Below are positions 17,234-25,437 of a stretch of 64,000 nucleotides of DNA, in pieces. The notes beneath the pieces are model-generated. The model was not told where the DNA came from and ran no database searches. It worked only from the letters and a program-made list of their open reading frames with translations. Origin of the DNA: Bacteroidales bacterium. Lineage in GTDB: Bacteria; Bacteroidota; Bacteroidia; Bacteroidales; UBA932. Both the position numbers and the translations under genes were made by a program. The stretch covers positions 41,276 to 105,275 of the forward strand of contig JAFRZX010000004.1 of the NCBI GenBank assembly GCA_017442315.1, read 5' to 3'. The first letter of the stretch is position 1. Each line of letters starts with the position of its first letter.

Positions 17234-18223
17234 ATGGAATTCAAAGCAAAAGAGATTGCTGAGATTCTAGGTGGCACCGTTGATGGAAACCCTGAAGCGG
17301 TTGTTACTGCATTTGCGAGAATCGAGAGCGGTAAGCCGGGAACAATCTGTTTCTTCGCCAATCCCAAATATGAGCACTATGTGTACAAGTGCAAGGCGGA
17401 TATAATCATTGTCAATAAGACGTTTGAACCAAAGGAACCTGTAAGCGCGACCCTTGTACGCGTGGATGATGCCTATGCTGCGGTAGCTGCATTGCTGGAT
17501 TATGTCACCTCAAGGAAACGTTCATATAAACGTTATCGCGGATGCCGGAGCAAGGTGGCGTGGAGTTCGAGGATTGGCAGGAAAGTCTATGTCGGAGATT
17601 TTGCATATGTAGGACGCAGGGCTGTCATCGGAGATTATACCAGGATTTCTGAGCATGTATATATAGGCGATGATGTCAAGATCGGTTCTCACTGTGTGAT
17701 ATATCCGGGTGTGAGGATCTATCCTGGAATGGAGATAGGAAACAATGTCATAATTCATGCAAATGCCGTTATCGGTGCTGATGGCTTTGGATTCGCTCCT
17801 CTTGAGGACGGTACATGGAAGAAGATAGAGCATACGGGCAATGTTGTTATAGAAGATGATGTCGAGATAGGAGCCAATACCTGTATCGACAAATCCCAGA
17901 TGGGGTCGACTGTAATCCGCAAAGGAGTGAAGATAGACAATCTCTGCCAGATAGCGCATAATGTGGAAGTAGGCCCGAATACTGTCATGGCTGCACATAC
18001 GGGGATCGCAGGTTCTACGAAGGTGGGCACACATTGTATAATCGCCGGCCAGGTAGGAATCGCCGGCCATATTACAATAGCAGACAATACAACTATTGGC
18101 GCTCAGGCAGGTGTGCTAGGGGCTATCAAGGAAGAAGGAAAGGTGTGGCTGGGAACTCCTGCTATTCCTTATAAGGATTACCTCAGAAGTTATGCCGCTT
18201 TTAAGAAAGCCGGTAAACAATAG
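17234..18223 (+). CDS. lpxD: UDP-3-O-acylglucosamine N-acyltransferase
   Basis: Third step of lipid A synthesis: adds the amide-linked 3-hydroxyacyl chain from acyl-ACP. The 329-residue protein has the uridine-binding N-terminal domain (residues 1-100). A long left-handed beta-helix of hexapeptide repeats follows from about 105 to 315 (for example [19 protein letters not shown]), with the family stretch [20 protein letters not shown]. It heads lpxD-lpxC-lpxA-wbqC and diverges from rimP. No good promoter of its own was found in the 60 bp to the left. Confident from repeat pattern and neighbours. Confidence 0.95.
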   Translation: MEFKAKEIAEILGGTVDGNPEAVVTAFARIESGKPGTICFFANPKYEHYVYKCKADIIIVNKTFEPKEPVSATLVRVDDAYAAVAALLDYVTSRKRSYKRYRGCRSKVAWSSRIGRKVYVGDFAYVGRRAVIGDYTRISEHVYIGDDVKIGSHCVIYPGVRIYPGMEIGNNVIIHANAVIGADGFGFAPLEDGTWKKIEHTGNVVIEDDVEIGANTCIDKSQMGSTVIRKGVKIDNLCQIAHNVEVGPNTVMAAHTGIAGSTKVGTHCIIAGQVGIAGHITIADNTTIGAQAGVLGAIKEEGKVWLGTPAIPYKDYLRSYAAFKKAGKQ

Positions 18224-18242
18224 GGATATAAGAAAAAATAAC

Positions 18243-18250
18243 TATCTTTG
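18243..18250 (+). promoter_or_regulatory. Possible internal promoter before lpxC (-7 element only)
   Basis: TATCTTTG matches TAnnTTTG and lies 64 bp before the lpxC ATG in a 90 bp gap, but there is no TTG at the proper distance upstream. Confidence 0.35.
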
Positions 18251-18313
18251 CAGGCTGATTTGTAGACTGCTTGTCAGGAAAATGCCTGACTGTGAATTAG
18301 AAAAGAAAAAGTG

Positions 18314-19219
18314 ATGCAATTGCAACAGACTGTTAGAAAAAACTATTCATTTGAAGGGAAAGGCCTCCATACCGGAAAGGTAGCCAGGATGACCATATGT
18401 CCGGCACCGGTTGATACGGGTATCAGGTTCAGAAGGATTGATCTTGGAGAGGATGCCTATGTGGATGCCTTGGCCGAAAATGTGTCAAATACTGCCAGAA
18501 GTACAACCATATCATCAGGTCAGGCTTCAGTTTCGACAATAGAACATGTGATGTCTGCTCTTACAGGTATGGGAGTGGATAATGCTCTTATCGATATAGA
18601 CAATGTAGAAGTGCCTATACTTGACGGAAGTGCCAAGCCTTATATTGATGCTATCTGGGCAGATGGCTTTCAGCAGCAGGATGCTCCTCGCAGATATGTT
18701 GAAGTCAAGGAAGTCATTGAGGTCATTAACGAGGAGAAGGGATCGGTAGTGCGCATAGAGCCAGCCGATGAGTTCTCTTATGAGATAAAGGTTGATTTCA
18801 ATTCACGCGTGCTTGGGGTGCAGACTGCAAGATGGGATGATTCCGTAGTATATGCGGAGGAAATCGGAGTGTGCCGTACGTTTGTTTTCTTCCATGAGCT
18901 GGAGTTCCTGTTCAATAACGGCCTTGTAAGAGGCGGTGATGTTGACAATGCCATCGTTATTGTCGAGCATCCTGTGACTAAGGAACAGGTGGACAAGATG
19001 TCAAAGCTTTTTGATGTGCCGGCTCTTACTGTCATGGAAAACGGCTACCTGAGCAATCTTCAGCTTCGTTTTCCTAACGAATGCTCAAGACATAAGCTTC
19101 TTGATCTGATTGGCGACCTGAGACTTGTCGGTGGTTTCCTTAAGGCAAAGGTCACTGCAGAAAAGGCCGGACATGGAATCAATACCAAAGCAGCGGCAAA
19201 AGTAAGATTATCGAAATAA
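18314..19219 (+). CDS. lpxC: UDP-3-O-acyl-N-acetylglucosamine deacetylase (not fused to FabZ)
   Basis: The committed, zinc-dependent deacetylation step of lipid A synthesis. A GTG at 18311 precedes the ATG at 18314, which I take as the start (301 residues). Zinc ligands are visible as H78 in STIEHVMSAL and the HKLLD pair (about H260, D264), with the catalytic histidine near 287 in AGHGINT. In most Bacteroidota this gene continues into a FabZ dehydratase domain, giving about 460 residues. Here the protein stops right after the LpxC domain and lpxA begins 16 bp later, so FabZ must be elsewhere. Confidence 0.95.
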   Translation: MQLQQTVRKNYSFEGKGLHTGKVARMTICPAPVDTGIRFRRIDLGEDAYVDALAENVSNTARSTTISSGQASVSTIEHVMSALTGMGVDNALIDIDNVEVPILDGSAKPYIDAIWADGFQQQDAPRRYVEVKEVIEVINEEKGSVVRIEPADEFSYEIKVDFNSRVLGVQTARWDDSVVYAEEIGVCRTFVFFHELEFLFNNGLVRGGDVDNAIVIVEHPVTKEQVDKMSKLFDVPALTVMENGYLSNLQLRFPNECSRHKLLDLIGDLRLVGGFLKAKVTAEKAGHGINTKAAAKVRLSK

Positions 19220-19235
19220 ATTAAAACCAGATATT

Positions 19236-20048
19236 ATGGCAAACATTCATCCTCTTGCAACAGTTCATCCGAATGCAAAACTTGGTGAGAACGTCGAAGT
19301 CGGACCATATGCTTACATTGAAGAACATGTGGAGATCGGCGACGGGTCGAAGATCCTTCCTCATGCGACAATCTTCAACTATGTGAAGATGGGAAAGAAT
19401 TGCTGTGTGTTTCCTGGAGCCGTGATCGGTGCTGTGCCTCAGGATCTGAAGTTTGATGGTGAAGTCACTTACGTCGAAATTGGTGACAATGTAAACATAC
19501 GCGAGTGTGCTACCATCAACCGAGGTACCAAGGCAAGCGGAAGAGGAGTGACCAAGATCGGAAACAACGTTCTCCTTATGTCATATACTCATGTGGCTCA
19601 CGATTGCTGTGTAGGCAACAACTGTATACTTGTCAGTTATGTGGGCATTGCAGGTGAGACGGATGTGGATGATTGGGCAACAATAGGAGGCAGCACAGTG
19701 GCTCACCAGTTCTCACGAATCGGCAAGCATGCGTTTGTGGGCGGTGGCTCTAAGATCAATAAGGATGTCCCTCCATATATCCTTTGTGGACGTGACCCGC
19801 TTTCATATGCAGGCGTAAATATAGTGGGACTTCGCAGAAGGGGATTTACCTCAGATCAGATCCGCAACATCAAGGATATGTATGATATAATCTACAATAA
19901 CGGAACCAACTTTTCTGATGCTCTTGCAAAGATTGAATCCGGTTTCCCTCAGTCGGAAGAAAGAGACACTATCGTGACTTTCATCAGGAATTCAAAGCGA
20001 GGCATTATCAGAGGTGCGGGTTCCGATGTGAAAGGCAATATAGACTAA
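19236..20048 (+). CDS. lpxA: UDP-N-acetylglucosamine O-acyltransferase
   Basis: First acylation in lipid A synthesis. The 270-residue protein begins with hexapeptide repeats (AKLGENVEVGPYAYIEE) making a beta-helix to about residue 190. The catalytic histidine lies in YTHVAHDC. The C-terminal helical part (LRRRGFTSDQIRNIKDMYDIIY) is typical of LpxA rather than LpxD. It follows lpxC by 16 bp and is followed by the wbqC-like gene after one base, so all four genes are likely one transcript. Confidence 0.95.
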   Translation: MANIHPLATVHPNAKLGENVEVGPYAYIEEHVEIGDGSKILPHATIFNYVKMGKNCCVFPGAVIGAVPQDLKFDGEVTYVEIGDNVNIRECATINRGTKASGRGVTKIGNNVLLMSYTHVAHDCCVGNNCILVSYVGIAGETDVDDWATIGGSTVAHQFSRIGKHAFVGGGSKINKDVPPYILCGRDPLSYAGVNIVGLRRRGFTSDQIRNIKDMYDIIYNNGTNFSDALAKIESGFPQSEERDTIVTFIRNSKRGIIRGAGSDVKGNID

Positions 20049-20049
20049 G

Positions 20050-20784
20050 GTGCCTAAGCTTTTATCCACAGCATATTTCCCGCCGGTCTCCTATTTTGCG
20101 GCAATGGCTCAGGAGATGGCGGGATTGTCATATGTCAGAGGGGAGGGCGGTTCTTTGGAACTGTCTCCCTCTGTCGTTTATATAGAGGCTTTTGAGAATT
20201 ATCAGAAGCAGTCCTATCGCAACAGATGCCGTTTCTATGCGGCAGATGGTGTCCAGTCATTGATGTTTCCGATTGTCCATGAGGGCGGAACTCATAAGCA
20301 CCTGATATCTGATGTCAAGGTGGATTATTCAAAACCTTGGATCCTTCAGCATGAAAGGGCTATTGTCTCGGCTTATAGAACATCTGCCTATTTTGAATAT
20401 TATCAGGACGAACTGTTTGAAATTCTGGAGAGCCGTTTAGAGAAACTTCTAGACCTTAATATGGCTCTTCTGAGATTCTTTATCGAGAAGACCGGCATAG
20501 CGGTGGACCTGAGACTGACCGACTGCTATAGTACCGACGGCGTACTGGTTTCGGAAGATGGAAAGAAGATTGTCTGTGAGGACCTTCGTGAAGTCATCCA
20601 TCCAAAGAGGCCGGATCGGATTCTGGCCGGATTAGGCCTGGAAAAGCCGTATTTCCAGGTTTTTGCCTCGAAATACGGCTTTTATGGCAATCTGTCAATC
20701 ATGGACCTGCTGTTCAATGAAGGCCCGGACAGTATACTTTATCTAAAATCTCCATCCGACAGTAAGCAGGACTTTCCAGAGTGA
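20050..20784 (+). CDS. WbqC-family protein
   Basis: A 244-residue cytoplasmic protein with the WbqC-family opening (AYFPPVSYFAAMAQ) and the internal pattern ENYQKQSYRNRCRFYAADG. The family is found near O-antigen and glycan genes and may be an amino-sugar acyl- or aminotransferase-like enzyme, but its reaction is not firmly known. The start is a GTG one base after the lpxA stop; no ATG is placed to give the conserved N-terminus. Its 3' end overlaps the convergent porin gene by 42 bp. Its place after lpxA fits a role in cell-surface glycolipid. Confidence 0.8.
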   Translation: MPKLLSTAYFPPVSYFAAMAQEMAGLSYVRGEGGSLELSPSVVYIEAFENYQKQSYRNRCRFYAADGVQSLMFPIVHEGGTHKHLISDVKVDYSKPWILQHERAIVSAYRTSAYFEYYQDELFEILESRLEKLLDLNMALLRFFIEKTGIAVDLRLTDCYSTDGVLVSEDGKKIVCEDLREVIHPKRPDRILAGLGLEKPYFQVFASKYGFYGNLSIMDLLFNEGPDSILYLKSPSDSKQDFPE

Positions 20785-22350
20785 TTTTCTTATGTTTACA
20801 AGTGGTGCTGGTGTGATGACCTTGCCATCTTCCCCAACTATATAGTCCTGATATGGCATTATGTCCTGACTTGCTAAAAAGGTTTTCTTGAGGGCAAGGT
20901 CCGCGAAGAATGACCCTTTGCTGCTGAATCCTACGCCTGCTGAAACATTGTGGGTGAATGTCACGGGCAGTTTGAGACCATATCCGTCTATGACTTCAGG
21001 CGCACTTGTCATGTTGTATCCTGCTCTGATGGCCAGACACTGAATCGGTTTTCCTTCAACTCCGAATCTGAACATATGGGATGTAGTGAAACGAGCCTTC
21101 ATATCTGCGTTTTCGCCTTCAAAATAATCCCTGTAACTGTTGTTGACGCCATATTTCATCTGACTGTAGTCGCATATTTCGTAGTCGGCACTGATTAAGG
21201 CATATTTGCCGAATGTATATGCGGCTCCGAAATTTGCCCTAAATGGTGAAGTGAATGTATAGGAACTTTCACCGTAATCGCTTGTAGCAGATGCGTTGAA
21301 TTCCGAGTCGGAGAATATTGTCTGACCGGAATATCTCCATGTCTCATTCACATTGTTCAGTATAGGTGTCTGGATGGCAGCCCCTAATCTGAGTCCGGCT
21401 ACAGGTGTTGCAATTACACCTAGTTTGACGAAGAATCCTACAGCGGACATCTCGTAGTTGTACTGGTACTTCATGTCCTGGAAATATGTCAGGTAGGTGT
21501 TGCCATCCTGATCCGCGAACTCGTTAGGGAAGTCTTCCGGGTTCTGCGCTCTTTCCTTGAAGTATTCACTGTATGTGTAGTTGGTGGAACTTATCCCTAT
21601 GTTTGCTCCTATGTATATGAAATCCGAGAAGTTTGCTCCGACATTAAAGATGTATTCCTGTCGGCTTCCGTTCTTCCTGTAGCCCATAATCTGGTCTATC
21701 GGGCCACCTAAGGCTATGTCATAGGTTCCGTCGCTCCTTTCATATATCTGTTCGCTGGCTCCTACGAATGAGCTTCCGAAAGGAGATATCATGCCGCTTT
21801 CGTATGCTGTAGTATAAAGCCAGGATGATTCCAGCCCTTCTTTCTCGGCTCCGACTGCAAGAGCTCCCATGAATGAGGTCGTGTGATTCTCTCCTGTAGC
21901 ATATACATCCTCGTTCCAGCTGTTGGTCGTGCTGGCTACGAAGCCGAATGTCATGTTCTTCAGACCGTTCTTGCGGTTGGTGTCCCAGTTGAATACAAGG
22001 CCGAAGTTGGGAATGGAGAACCTTGTCATGTTGCTTCTCATCCTGTTCTGAAAGTAAGGAATATTCCCGTCAGAATAGGGTGATACTCCGTGAGATGTTG
22101 TTGATGAAATTGTCAATGAGGGAGTTATGGAAAATTGTGAATATTTGGCTACAGCACTTCCTGCTGGGTTGATTGTGACAGCACCAAGATCTCCTCCCAA
22201 GGCGGTGAAGGCGTTGCCCATGGCCACCGTTCGTGCTGTCCCCTCATAATTGTTTTCACTGAGCAGCATTGCTTCATATGCGGATTGAGCATTTGCACAT
22301 AAAGCAGATGTCAATGTCAGTAAAATAATGATTGCCGTCTGTCGTTTCAT
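20743..22350 (-). CDS. OmpP1/FadL-like outer membrane transport protein
   Basis: A 535-residue beta-barrel protein. The frame extends upstream to 22599, but that part overlaps the repeat-coding end of the neighbouring gene; the ATG at 22350 starts a clear signal peptide ending CANAQ. The mature N-terminus has TARTVAMGNAFTALG followed by INPAG, the sequence pattern of OmpP1/FadL/TodX proteins that take up hydrophobic compounds. The C-terminus ends in TVGWRF, with the terminal Phe expected of barrels. It lies 19 bp after the Trp/Tyr-rich lipoprotein gene and overlaps wbqC tail-to-tail by 42 bp. Substrate unknown. Confidence 0.82.
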   Translation of the reverse strand: MKRQTAIIILLTLTSALCANAQSAYEAMLLSENNYEGTARTVAMGNAFTALGGDLGAVTINPAGSAVAKYSQFSITPSLTISSTTSHGVSPYSDGNIPYFQNRMRSNMTRFSIPNFGLVFNWDTNRKNGLKNMTFGFVASTTNSWNEDVYATGENHTTSFMGALAVGAEKEGLESSWLYTTAYESGMISPFGSSFVGASEQIYERSDGTYDIALGGPIDQIMGYRKNGSRQEYIFNVGANFSDFIYIGANIGISSTNYTYSEYFKERAQNPEDFPNEFADQDGNTYLTYFQDMKYQYNYEMSAVGFFVKLGVIATPVAGLRLGAAIQTPILNNVNETWRYSGQTIFSDSEFNASATSDYGESSYTFTSPFRANFGAAYTFGKYALISADYEICDYSQMKYGVNNSYRDYFEGENADMKARFTTSHMFRFGVEGKPIQCLAIRAGYNMTSAPEVIDGYGLKLPVTFTHNVSAGVGFSSKGSFFADLALKKTFLASQDIMPYQDYIVGEDGKVITPAPLVNIRKSLWKVLLTVGWRF

Positions 22351-22369
22351 ATCTTGTATAAGGTTATTG

Positions 22370-23737
22370 TTAACGTCTTGGACCTGCGGAACCTCCGCTT
22401 CTGCTGAAACTTCCTCCTGAAGATGATCCGCCTCTGCTGAAACCGGAACTGCTTCCGCTTCTGTTGTAGCTTGGTGAACTGCTCCTGTTGTAGCTTGGCG
22501 AACTGCTCCTGTTGTAGCTGGATGAACTGTTTCTGTTGTAGCTGTCGGACGGGGTTCTGTTGTAGCTCTGTCCTGATTCCTTCTTGTCGGTTGCCGCACC
22601 TGTCCTTCCAGAGTAAGGGTTTCTGCTGTAGCTTTGTCCTGCAGAATTTCCAGTTGCCGGACCTGAGTGTGTACCTGATGTATGTGTGGTTACAGTCGGC
22701 TTTCGGTGATTGACCGGTCTGGAAACTGTTGTTGCCGAAGCCTTTCCGGTCATCTGTCTGCCTGCAGTAAATGTCCCTTTGTTCAGATTGTCTGTTGAAG
22801 GCCTGCTTGTTGCGGTCTGTCTTTCGCGTATGCCGGATGTGACTTTGCTTATGGCCCTTTTCTGTATATTGGCTGTTCCTGCTGTCCCGGTATTCCTTGA
22901 TACAGATGGTACTCTGTTCGCGCCTGCAGTCCTGCTTGCTGAGATTGTGCGTGTAGAGGATTCATTGCTTTCAGTTACCGTTCTTGTAAGTGAGCTTCTG
23001 CTGAAGCCGCCTCTTGTGGTGGTGCTTGTGCTGGTGAAAACCCTGTCTGAACCGGTCTGGGCTCTCAGACCGTGCCATTTTCCAGGTCCCTCGTGCCCTC
23101 CATGTCCATGGTGATGTCCATGGTGATGGCAGTATGGATCCCATCCTCCGTACCAGCCGCAGTAGTGGTGATGATAGCCGTACCATGGATTATGTCCCCA
23201 TCCATAATACCAAGGGTCATACCATCCTCCATAATACCAAGGGTCGTACCAGCCATATGTGTACATAGGGTCGTACCATCCGTAAAATCTCCAAGGAGTG
23301 TATGACCATGAGTTCCAGTACCAACGGTTGTAGTATCTGTTCCAGTACCATGAACTGCCTATGCTGTATGGGCCGTAATAATATCCGTAGTTGTTTTCCA
23401 GGTCGTATCTCCAGTCATAAGGATTTTCTCCCACTGTCACGGTTGTGCCTCCGAGCTTCTGGTCATATTTTATCACCGCTGACATGTTCTCTGGAATCAT
23501 GACAGTGTCTTTCCTGTCTCCAAAAAGGTATATCTGTGAGTTCCTGGTTTCTTCCACCAGAGCTTCGGTTTCAACTTTTCTGACTTCCTTTTCCTCTTTA
23601 GTGATGAAGTCAGGGACATTGCTGTAGATTCCATCCTGGAACCGTTGTACGCTGTCGGAAGATGCCTGATGAGCTGCAGTTCCGCATGATGAGAGTATCA
23701 CTGCTGCTGCAATCATCAGTACTGAGTTCATTTTCAT
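22370..23737 (-). CDS. Trp/Tyr/His-rich lipoprotein with Ser-Tyr-Asn-Arg repeats
   Basis: Start set at 23737 because a lipobox (LSSCGTAA) follows directly and a perfect AAGGAGG lies 8 bases upstream; the longer reading to 23815 has no signal peptide. The 455 residues have three parts. The first is an N-terminal third without known domain. The second is a block at about 125-225 rich in Trp, Tyr and Gly (WYDPWYYGG repeats) that ends in a histidine cluster (HHHGHHHGHGG). The third is a Ser/Thr/Arg-rich tail ending in SSPSYNRS repeats. Metal binding by the histidines and a surface or cell-wall role are guesses. Probably co-transcribed with the FadL-like gene. Confidence 0.7.
   Translation of the reverse strand: MKMNSVLMIAAAVILSSCGTAAHQASSDSVQRFQDGIYSNVPDFITKEEKEVRKVETEALVEETRNSQIYLFGDRKDTVMIPENMSAVIKYDQKLGGTTVTVGENPYDWRYDLENNYGYYYGPYSIGSSWYWNRYYNRWYWNSWSYTPWRFYGWYDPMYTYGWYDPWYYGGWYDPWYYGWGHNPWYGYHHHYCGWYGGWDPYCHHHGHHHGHGGHEGPGKWHGLRAQTGSDRVFTSTSTTTRGGFSRSSLTRTVTESNESSTRTISASRTAGANRVPSVSRNTGTAGTANIQKRAISKVTSGIRERQTATSRPSTDNLNKGTFTAGRQMTGKASATTVSRPVNHRKPTVTTHTSGTHSGPATGNSAGQSYSRNPYSGRTGAATDKKESGQSYNRTPSDSYNRNSSSSYNRSSSPSYNRSSSPSYNRSGSSSGFSRGGSSSGGSFSRSGGSAGPRR
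22373..22567 (-). repeat. Short in-frame tandem repeats coding (S/P)SYNRSS
   Basis: The last 65 codons of the lipoprotein repeat an eight-codon unit reading SYNRSSSP with small changes, then Gly/Ser/Arg-rich units. In the other frames the same DNA gives artificial Ala-Thr-Thr-Gly-Ala-Val repeats. Confidence 0.75.
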
Positions 23738-23745
23738 TGTATAGT

Positions 23746-23752
23746 CCTCCTT
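23746..23752 (-). promoter_or_regulatory. Strong Shine-Dalgarno before the Trp/Tyr/His-rich lipoprotein
   Basis: AAGGAGG on the minus strand, 8 bases before the ATG at 23737. It is unusual here: the other starts in the window have little or no such sequence, as is usual in Bacteroidota. It decides the start of this gene. Confidence 0.75.
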
Positions 23753-23787
23753 AATTTGTAATAATTTTAGTATCTTCGCAACCAGTT

Positions 23788-23804
23788 TGGTTATGCAATA
23801 ACCA
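23788..23804. repeat. Small palindrome in the divergent intergenic region
   Basis: TGGTTAT-GCA-ATAACCA, a 7 bp inverted repeat between the lipoprotein gene (-) and proS (+). It could be an operator, but no adjacent promoter element was recognised. The remaining 150 bp of this gap shows nothing else convincing. Confidence 0.35.
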
Positions 23805-23896
23805 TACCGCGTCATATGCTGTTTGATATCTGAGGATGTCTAAGGTTTAAGCAACACGCAATAATAGGTATAAAAACAATAAAAACCAAGAATACA

Positions 23897-25378
23897 ATGG
23901 CAAAAGAAGTTACCCGAAGAGCAGACAACTATTCGCAGTGGTATGATAATCTTGTAGTTAAGGCTGACCTGGCAGAGCGTTCTGCCGTCAGGGGATGTAT
24001 GGTGATAAAGCCTTACGGCTATGCAATATGGGAGAAGATGCAGGATGTACTTGACAAGATGTTCAAGGATACCGGTCATCAGAATGCGTACTTCCCGCTT
24101 TTTATTCCAAAGTCTTTCCTGAGCCGTGAGGCGGAGCATGTTGAGGGCTTTGCTAAGGAATGTGCTGTGGTGACGCATCATAGACTCATGGCAGACCCCG
24201 AAGGTAATGGGGTGGTTGTGGATCCGTCGGCGAAGCTTGAGGAGGAACTTATTGTAAGACCGACCTCTGAGACTATCATCTGGAATACGTACAAGAACTG
24301 GGTGACTTCATGGAGGGATCTTCCTATCCTGTGCAACCAATGGGCGAATGTCGTGCGTTGGGAAATGCGTACGCGCCTTTTTCTGCGTACTGCCGAATTC
24401 CTTTGGCAGGAGGGACATACGGCTCATGCAACGCGTCAGGAGGCAGAGGAAGAGACGATGAAGATGGTGAATGTATATGCCGATTTCGCGAGGAATTATA
24501 TGGGCGTCCCTGTGGTTGTCGGTCACAAGAGTCCTAACGAGCGTTTTGCAGGTGCTCTGGATACCATGACAATCGAGGCTCTGATGCAGGATGGAAAGGC
24601 ACTTCAGGCTGGCACCTCGCATTTCCTGGGTCAGAATTTTGCCAAGGCATTCGATGTCATGTTTACCAATAAGGAGGGCAAGCAGGAATATGTGTGGGCT
24701 ACTTCGTGGGGTGTGTCCACCCGTCTGATGGGTGCGCTGATCATGGCACATGGTGACGATAACGGTCTTGTACTCCCACCGAAACTTGCCCCTATACAGG
24801 TCGTGATGGTTCCTATTACAGGCAAGGATGAGGGTGTGAACAATGCGATCCTCGACAAGATGGATGCGTTCAGAAAAGAGCTTGAGGCTAAAGGCATAAG
24901 TGTGAAGATTGACAGTCGCGATACACTTCGTCCCGGATTCAAGTTCGCAGAATGGGAACTTAAAGGAGTACCGGTGCGTCTGGCAATGGGAGGCCGAGAC
25001 CTTGAGAACGGAACAGTTGAACTGGCGCGTCGTGACACATGCGAGAAGTCTTCGTACCAGCAGGAAGGTATCGCGGATGTGATAGCGGCACTTCTTGATG
25101 ATATTCAGAATAATATTTATGCCAAGGCTCTTAAATTCCGTGACGAGAGCATCCGTAAAGTCGACACATGGGAGGAGTTCAAGGAAGAGATTACAAAGGG
25201 AGGCTTCCTGCTCTGTCACTGGGACGGAACTCCTGAGACAGAAGAAAAGATCAAGGAAGAGACCAAGGCAACTATCCGATGCATCCCTGTGGACAGCGCA
25301 GTGTGCGTTGAGGAAGGCAAGTGTATCTACACAGGCAAGCCATCAAGCCAGAGGGTGCTTTTCGCAATTTCTTATTAA
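23897..25378 (+). CDS. proS: Prolyl-tRNA synthetase (short, archaeal/eukaryotic-like form)
   Basis: Charges tRNA-Pro. The 493-residue length and opening ([20 protein letters not shown]) match the short class without the bacterial editing insertion. Class II motif 2 appears as [28 protein letters not shown], motif 1 around [17 protein letters not shown], and motif 3 would be in the segment ending [16 protein letters not shown] or nearby. The C-terminal zinc-type domain is represented by the Cys-containing end ([12 protein letters not shown]). It starts a plus-strand run continuing with a DUF3078 gene 59 bp later. Confidence 0.96.
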   Translation: MAKEVTRRADNYSQWYDNLVVKADLAERSAVRGCMVIKPYGYAIWEKMQDVLDKMFKDTGHQNAYFPLFIPKSFLSREAEHVEGFAKECAVVTHHRLMADPEGNGVVVDPSAKLEEELIVRPTSETIIWNTYKNWVTSWRDLPILCNQWANVVRWEMRTRLFLRTAEFLWQEGHTAHATRQEAEEETMKMVNVYADFARNYMGVPVVVGHKSPNERFAGALDTMTIEALMQDGKALQAGTSHFLGQNFAKAFDVMFTNKEGKQEYVWATSWGVSTRLMGALIMAHGDDNGLVLPPKLAPIQVVMVPITGKDEGVNNAILDKMDAFRKELEAKGISVKIDSRDTLRPGFKFAEWELKGVPVRLAMGGRDLENGTVELARRDTCEKSSYQQEGIADVIAALLDDIQNNIYAKALKFRDESIRKVDTWEEFKEEITKGGFLLCHWDGTPETEEKIKEETKATIRCIPVDSAVCVEEGKCIYTGKPSSQRVLFAISY

Positions 25379-25409
25379 TTCCTCATCCATCATAGAAATA
25401 AACATAATC

Positions 25410-25424
25410 CCCGGCCTGACCGGG
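25410..25424. repeat. Small REP-like hairpin between proS and the DUF3078 gene
   Basis: CCCGG (25410-25414) and CCGGG (25420-25424) around CCTGA. The text resembles the dispersed CCCGG...TGACCGGGAATC motif of many bacterial genomes. It lies just before the DUF3078 start and has no T-run, so is not a convincing terminator. Confidence 0.4.
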
Positions 25425-25437
25425 AATCTTAATAATC

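Noticed and set aside
22373-22567. Short tandem repeats suggesting CRISPR or a minisatellite
   Set aside because: The units are eight codons in frame in a lipoprotein tail, without spacers.
22351-22599. N-terminal extension of the FadL-like porin with Ala-Thr-Thr repeats
   Set aside because: It is another frame of the SYNR repeats of the neighbouring lipoprotein; a clean signal peptide starts at 22350.
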